Position numbers and translations under genes: made by a program. DNA of 61,800 nt, from assembly GCA_022562055.1 (NCBI GenBank), contig JADFQA010000018.1, positions 1 to 61,800 on the forward strand, in the 5' to 3' direction. The stretch is from Acidobacteriota bacterium. Lineage in GTDB: Bacteria > Actinomycetota > Acidimicrobiia > Spongiisociales > UBA5794. Numbering within the stretch: the first letter of the stretch is position 1; the number at the start of each line of letters is the position of its first letter. Below, piece after piece: positions 57,313-61,800 of the stretch. Below the pieces are notes generated by a model. The model made no database searches and was not told the origin of the DNA. It saw only the letters and a list, made by a program, of their open reading frames with translations.

Positions 57313-58593
57313 CTACGCCTTGGTCAGTCCCAAGGATATGACGATTTTCGGCCCGCCCTGCGGAGTCGTCTCGATCTGCAACCTTCCACCTGAGGCTTCT
57401 GCGGTCCGACGGACGATGTCGAGTCCTAGACCTGTCGACCCCGCCTCACTCCGTCCGCGCGCCGCCAAAGCTGGGTCGAAACCTGAGCCCTCGTCAGTCA
57501 CCGTCAAGACCGCTATGCCTCCGTCGCCTGACACCACAACCGCGAAAGCCGTCCCCTCAGGCGTGTGTGCCATCACGTTGCCGAGCAGCGCATCGATCAT
57601 CGCTGTCACGTCGGACTCCCCGGCATCGACCACCCACACGCCTTCATCAATCCGAAGGCGGCCAACGCGATCTTGCTCTTCCGCCAACGCACTCCAAAAC
57701 TCGAACCGCGCGCTGGCGACCTCCGCAAGATCGCACGTCGGGTCGGCATCTGCGAGCGCGGGGCGACGAGCCGAACGGATGACAAAGTCGATCGTACGTG
57801 CGAGTTCGTCAAGATCGTTCATCAACCGCTTCCGAACTGCTCCATCAGCGACCGCCTCGACATCCAGCCGTACGGCGGTGAGCGGGGTCCGCAGTCGGTG
57901 AGACAGGTCAGCCGCCGCCTCGCGTTCGAGCCGCAGCAGTGTCGTAATTCGCCCAGCTAGGCGGTTTAGCTGCGCACCGACCTCGCGGACCTCCGGGGGA
58001 CCCGAAGGAACAACTCTGGCATCGAGCTGTCCGTCGCCGAGTTTTGCCGCGACCGCCGACAGATCGCGTACCGGCTCGACAAGGGACCGACCCAAACGAT
58101 CCGTGACCGCGAGCGCGATCAATACCAGCACAAGAGAAAGCATCCCTAGAATCACCCACGACCGAACCACACCTGCTGTCAGTTGGCTTGCCGTGACAAG
58201 TACACGGACGACAACGGCGTCCTCCTGTGTCGACACAACGACGGGTGCGTAAATCGCTTGACCCTCGGGGACGGGTGCCCGGAACGCCGCTCCACCCTGA
58301 GCGGTCGCCACATTCGAGTCGTTCGAGATCTCGTACCCGAACACCTCGTCGTTGACGATGACCGAAATGGCGAATTCTCTGCCATCGAGTTGCAGGTCGC
58401 CGACCGCGACAAGTAGATCGCCATCGCCTGCACCGATCGCGATAGCCCGAGTTACTCGCTCGATCTCACGTTCGGCAGCGGTGAGGGCACGATCGCTCGC
58501 CAAGTCGCGCACCAGAGTGGCCAACGGGACCAAGAAAGCAATGACAACCATTGCTGTAACAGCCCCAATGACGAGCATAAGCCGCTGTCTCAC
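57313..58593 (-). CDS. Sensor histidine kinase
   Basis: The 426-residue kinase has a first membrane segment (about 7-28), an outer sensor region of about 110 residues, a second segment (about 145-165), a HAMP domain, the H-box DLSHRLRTPLTAVR with the phosphorylated His, and ATP-binding boxes DEGSGFD and GSTGLGLDIV. The usual N-box Asn is in LLGNVMAHTPEG. It overlaps the response regulator gene by 4 bases. The stimulus is unknown. Confidence 0.93.
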   Translation of the reverse strand: MRQRLMLVIGAVTAMVVIAFLVPLATLVRDLASDRALTAAEREIERVTRAIAIGAGDGDLLVAVGDLQLDGREFAISVIVNDEVFGYEISNDSNVATAQGGAAFRAPVPEGQAIYAPVVVSTQEDAVVVRVLVTASQLTAGVVRSWVILGMLSLVLVLIALAVTDRLGRSLVEPVRDLSAVAAKLGDGQLDARVVPSGPPEVREVGAQLNRLAGRITTLLRLEREAAADLSHRLRTPLTAVRLDVEAVADGAVRKRLMNDLDELARTIDFVIRSARRPALADADPTCDLAEVASARFEFWSALAEEQDRVGRLRIDEGVWVVDAGESDVTAMIDALLGNVMAHTPEGTAFAVVVSGDGGIAVLTVTDEGSGFDPALAARGRSEAGSTGLGLDIVRRTAEASGGRLQIETTPQGGPKIVISLGLTKA

Positions 58594-59273
58594 GCGGGCG
58601 GTTCAACCAGTTTCACCCCGACGCCGCGGCGTGTGTGGATGTAGCGTGGCTCGGCGGCCGTCTCGCCGAGCTTCTTCCTCAACCACGAAAGGTGCACATC
58701 GACCGTCTTGTCGGCCCCTCCGTATGGTTGACGCCACACCGCCGCGAGAAGCTCCCGTTTTGAGATCATCTTGCCGGGTCGTTCAGCGAGATAGGCGAGC
58801 AGATCAAACTCTTTGCCGGACAATTCCAACGGCCGACCTGCAAGAGTGGCCTCGTGGGCATCAGTATCGACCACGAGTTCCCCGACAGTGACCAGTCCGT
58901 CGCCTTCGCTCCGGCCCGATCGACGAAGCAACGCACGGATCCGAGCCTCGAGATGATCAGATGAAAATGGCTTCACGACGTAGTCATCTGCACCGGCGTC
59001 AAAGATTCGTACAATTTCCTCCTCGTCGTCACGAGCAGTGGCGACTATCACCGGCACCTGGCTGACGGCACGAATCATCTGGAGAGCGTCTGCGCCGTCA
59101 ATATCGGGCAGTCCAAGGTCGAGAACGACCACGTCGATATCCCCACTCACCGCGCGCTGAACGCCGTCCATTGCGGTGGCAGTCGCCTCGACATCGTGTC
59201 CCCGCTCGGCTAGCCGAGTCGCGAGCGCTTCTCGAATTCGCTGATCGTCTTCTACGATGAGAATGCTGGCCAT
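58590..59273 (-). CDS. OmpR-family response regulator
   Basis: The 227-residue regulator has a receiver domain (phospho-Asp in VVLDLGLPDIDG, Lys in YVVKPFSSDHLEARI) and a winged-helix output domain (ELSGKEFDLLAYLAERPGKMISKRELLAAVW, RYIHTRRGVGVKL). It is partner of the histidine kinase. The divergent membrane-anchored protein and the downstream permease could be targets. Confidence 0.95.
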   Translation of the reverse strand: MASILIVEDDQRIREALATRLAERGHDVEATATAMDGVQRAVSGDIDVVVLDLGLPDIDGADALQMIRAVSQVPVIVATARDDEEEIVRIFDAGADDYVVKPFSSDHLEARIRALLRRSGRSEGDGLVTVGELVVDTDAHEATLAGRPLELSGKEFDLLAYLAERPGKMISKRELLAAVWRQPYGGADKTVDVHLSWLRKKLGETAAEPRYIHTRRGVGVKLVEPPA

Positions 59274-59385
59274 GGCTACAAAGATACACGCTGCGTGCGC
59301 CTGACCCGAGTCTATTTCGCATCCTTCACCGAGACTTATCCGCCGCTTATCCCACAGGCGAAGCTAGTAGGGCATCCTTACAGGC

Positions 59386-60060
59386 ATGGAGCAGAAAGGC
59401 ATCCCTGCAGGCATGAAGCACAAACTCACACTCATGAAGCACAAACTCACACTCATGAGGCGCAGCCTTACGGCCATGGAACAGAAGTCCATGATCGTGA
59501 TGGCGTGGCTTACAGCCACCGTAGTATCCGTTCTCATCGCTTCGGCGGCAGTCGCCGGCATCAGAGAACGGGTTGCAGATACCCCGGTCGCCGCTGGCAT
59601 ACCAACCACAGTGACCGCGACAACCTCACCACCCGAAACCGATACAACGACACCTTTGCCGACAACGACAACTCCCGAAACGTCCACAACAACGACCTCG
59701 ACCACGACAGTGGTCACCACGACTTCGATCCCCGAGACGGGAACCTCAGCGCCGTCCTCGCCGACAACGACGAGCACCACGACGCCAACGACGAGCACCA
59801 CGACGCCGCCAACCTCCGAACCCCCACCGTTCGAGTTGACGGGCGGGTTTGTGTTGATCCGCGTCGGCCAGAATACGGTTGAGTTTGTTAGCGCCAGCCC
59901 GAAAACTGGCTTTCTAACGAAAGTCGAAAAGACGGGACCTGAAGAGGTGAAGGTGACGTTCACGAGTAACACTCATAAGTCAAAGTTCCGAGCCGAGTTT
60001 GAAGACGGCGAACTCGATGTGAGGATCAGGGAAGAATCCAATGACGATGACGACGACTGA
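59386..60060 (+). CDS. Membrane-anchored Thr/Pro-rich protein with repeated N-terminus
   Basis: The product of up to 224 residues has one membrane segment (about 37-60, SMIVMAWLTATVVSVLIASAAV), a Thr/Pro/Ser linker of about 90 residues and a C-terminal beta-rich domain (FVLIRVGQNTVEFVSASPKTGF, VKVTFTSNTHKSKFRAEFEDGEL) ending in an acidic tail. The N-terminus repeats MKHKLTL, with ATG codons at 59386, 59416, 59437, 59458 and 59476. No ribosome binding site singles one out, so the real start is unclear. Function is unknown. Confidence 0.6.
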   Translation: MEQKGIPAGMKHKLTLMKHKLTLMRRSLTAMEQKSMIVMAWLTATVVSVLIASAAVAGIRERVADTPVAAGIPTTVTATTSPPETDTTTPLPTTTTPETSTTTTSTTTVVTTTSIPETGTSAPSSPTTTSTTTPTTSTTTPPTSEPPPFELTGGFVLIRVGQNTVEFVSASPKTGFLTKVEKTGPEEVKVTFTSNTHKSKFRAEFEDGELDVRIREESNDDDDD

Positions 60061-60139
60061 ACCTCGGTCTATTGAGTAGCCTGCCGATGCTGGCGCGAGT
60101 CTCAGCGACCGGTCCAACAATCGAGTGTGTGCAACCTGG

Positions 60140-61800
60140 TCACACGGCTGCTCGGCGTAGATGCGAGCTTGATGGTCGGCGCGTCGTGGCAAAGCCGACG
60201 GCACCGGCGAAGAGTGGAATCACAAACACGACAGCACCGATCGTCGACCACGGGACCACAATCGGCAATGCCGGGGTGGTCAATGCGTTGTAGATCGACA
60301 CAGGCAGGAACCCGATCAGAACTGCCGGTATCGCTGCGATCGCCGTTACTAATAGCGCGCTACTACCAACGATTTTGCGGCGTGTCCACGGGCCGGCACC
60401 CACCGCGTCCATCACCGCCTGATCGCGCCGCGACTCGGCGCCAACCAAACCAAGCGCGACTCCAACGATCGCCAACGCCAGCAGGCCACTAACAACTACC
60501 ACGGCAACCCGCAGGAGCGAGGTATCGAACCTGGTGTCCTCCAGAGCGAGAACCGAAGTCCCGGAGTAACGAGCAGCTATTGCACGGGCCGCCTCCAATT
60601 GCTCTCTTGAGATGGGTGGGTCCGCGGCAATCAACTGCTCCTGGTACGCGGCCGGAATCAGACCAAGTTCTGTAGCACGCTCGGCAGATACAACCATAGT
60701 GGGCAGTTCAACTCCCAACACGGGACCGGCGGCAACGACAGCCGGGATCGCCCGGTGACCCAACCAACACTGGCCCGGCTCTTCAAGACACGACTGTTCT
60801 GGGTTTCGCTGAAACAAGTAGGTCACATCACCGTCGACGAAATCCAGGTCGAACGCAATTGCGAACCCCATCTCAAGATCAGGTATCGACTCCTCGACGC
60901 CAAGAGCACGAAGCAAATCGGCGTCCCCGATGTACACCGCGCCTGACTGTACCGTTTCGCTCCCGGCGGCGCTTCGCTGGCCGGGCACAATGAAGTTGAC
61001 GCGGGGCTCAAAGTGCGCGGGGAAGTCGTCACTGGACAAAGGATTCCGATCCGAGTCGTACGTCGCGGGGACGATCGTGGCCACGGACGCATCCGGGAAC
61101 ACCTTGTCGAGAAGTTCATTGATAAGGGGGTGCTCCCGGCCCCCAGCTCCTTCGTCGTTCCCAAAGAGACCGACGATCATATGGCTCTCCGCCATTGCAG
61201 GGGTCGCATTGTTGACGGCATCGTCAGTCAACATCACGGCAGCGGCTACCACCGGCATCGCCAGCGCGATGGCTGCGGCAGCAACCGCGCCGCTGGTGCG
61301 GCGCCCGTATCGGGCGGTCTCCCTAGCTGCGATCCGAAAAGAGAGCGGAAATCCCACTGCTACCCGACCGACCCAGGCCACCAACATCGGGATCGACGCC
61401 AGCACTCCAAAGACGATGCCAATCAATCCAATTGTCGGAAGTGCCGCACCGCCGCGGAGAGTGCCGACACCCGTGAGGACCACGCCGATCGCGATAGCGC
61501 CGACGCCTAACCCGGCGAGTCGTGCCGCCGAACGGGGCCGAGGCGCGCGACCCGCGAGTGCGTCAACGGTAGTGATCCGGGCTGCAGTACGTGCCGGACG
61601 CAGCGCTGAGAGCGTCGCCGCCACTACTCCCAACAGTGCACCCCCGACAATGCCGAGTATCGGAAACTCCAACGGACCTGAAACTCTTCCGACAATTCGA
61701 TCCAGGTACGGTTGGGCGGCCAGCACACCCAATAGGCCTCCAAACACACCGAGTCCGGCGCCCACCGACCCAAGAACGACCCCTGAAGCAAGGGTCAAAG
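60140..61800 (-). CDS. FtsX-type ABC transporter permease, N-terminus cut by window edge
   Basis: At least 552 residues are visible, running off the right edge. Two FtsX-type units are seen. The first shows GVVLGSVGAGLGVFGGLLGV, LRPARTAARITTVDALAGR. A large outer domain (about residues 215-400) follows, with a Cys pair in EQSCLEEPGQCW. The second FtsX unit has AVVVVSGLLALAIVGVALGLV, RRDQAVMDAVGAGPWTRRKIVG. Such permeases move or sense lipids, peptides or antibiotics with a MacB-type ATPase, probably encoded beyond the window. Confidence 0.88.
   Translation of the reverse strand, partial: LTLASGVVLGSVGAGLGVFGGLLGVLAAQPYLDRIVGRVSGPLEFPILGIVGGALLGVVAATLSALRPARTAARITTVDALAGRAPRPRSAARLAGLGVGAIAIGVVLTGVGTLRGGAALPTIGLIGIVFGVLASIPMLVAWVGRVAVGFPLSFRIAARETARYGRRTSGAVAAAAIALAMPVVAAAVMLTDDAVNNATPAMAESHMIVGLFGNDEGAGGREHPLINELLDKVFPDASVATIVPATYDSDRNPLSSDDFPAHFEPRVNFIVPGQRSAAGSETVQSGAVYIGDADLLRALGVEESIPDLEMGFAIAFDLDFVDGDVTYLFQRNPEQSCLEEPGQCWLGHRAIPAVVAAGPVLGVELPTMVVSAERATELGLIPAAYQEQLIAADPPISREQLEAARAIAARYSGTSVLALEDTRFDTSLLRVAVVVVSGLLALAIVGVALGLVGAESRRDQAVMDAVGAGPWTRRKIVGSSALLVTAIAAIPAVLIGFLPVSIYNALTTPALPIVVPWSTIGAVVFVIPLFAGAVGFATTRRPSSSHLRRAAV

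Noticed and set aside
57313-59273. Two-component pair as regulator of the Phn importer
   Set aside because: The genes are 7 kb from the importer, with unrelated genes between. No Pho-box pattern was found upstream of the PhnD-like gene.

Overview
The window looks like chromosomal DNA from a high-GC actinobacterium, most likely of the class Acidimicrobiia. I infer this from several traits together. Lipoproteins carry long Thr/Ala/Pro linkers after the lipobox. There are F420-type enzymes (a Ddn-like nitroreductase and a luciferase-like oxidoreductase), a mycothiol-era DUF664 relic, RskA-type anti-sigma and DUF3152 proteins, an actinobacterial-type SOS box, and many genes whose promoters put the start codon at or near the transcript's 5' end. 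No taxonomic marker gene is present, so this is an inference.

Layout. 1-2.1 kb: a truncated surface/membrane protein and a small secreted protein. 2.1-6.3 kb: a gene-poor stretch with 24-bp tandem repeats, degenerate tRNA-like genes, a TetR/carboxymuconolactone-decarboxylase pair and the tail of an IS21 istB gene. 6.3-8.0 kb: a sulfur operon (rhodanese plus beta-carbonic-anhydrase family protein) preceded by an apparently leaderless Cys/Met-rich leader peptide with two mutually exclusive hairpins. 8.1-9.3 kb: a frameshifted SDR gene and the remnant of an Fe-S oxidoreductase. 9.7-12.9 kb: a Fur-family regulator and haem genes (hemN and a HemG/HemY-type oxidase). 13.1-16.2 kb: an SOS-box-controlled coiled-coil gene with a coupled 46-residue ORF, an orphan antitoxin, a VapBC pair and an F420 nitroreductase.

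16.3-39.0 kb is a large catabolic region. It holds an IclR regulator, a KDG-type kinase, frameshifted KDPG aldolase and aminotransferase genes, a minus-strand operon (FAD, Fe-S and molybdopterin subunits of a molybdenum hydroxylase, then a HyuA-type protein and an SDR), a divergent DUF917 gene, a luciferase-like oxidoreductase, a SnoaL-like protein, a complete Dpp-type ABC importer, a leucine-type dehydrogenase, an Lrp/AsnC regulator and both E1 subunits of a branched-chain 2-oxoacid dehydrogenase. Together they suggest import of a small nitrogen compound, ring hydroxylation or opening, deamination and oxidative decarboxylation. The substrate cannot be read from the sequence.

39.2-43.3 kb: a second VapBC pair, a small unknown gene, and an envelope cluster (triple-DUF7282 lipoprotein, cupredoxin lipoprotein, ECF sigma factor, anti-sigma factor). 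43.4-50.9 kb: reverse transsulfuration (cystathionine beta-synthase-like plus gamma-lyase/synthase), a dGTPase-like protein and a PhnCDEE-type importer. 51-61.8 kb is mostly core and conserved genes: a HAD nucleotidase, a DUF3152 putative protease with an IdeR-like box, dnaX, dodecin, a NYN-LOTUS protein, a two-component system, a membrane-anchored Thr/Pro-rich protein and a truncated FtsX-type permease. Three genes between 8 and 20 kb are broken by single-base indels. These may be real pseudogenes or assembly errors.
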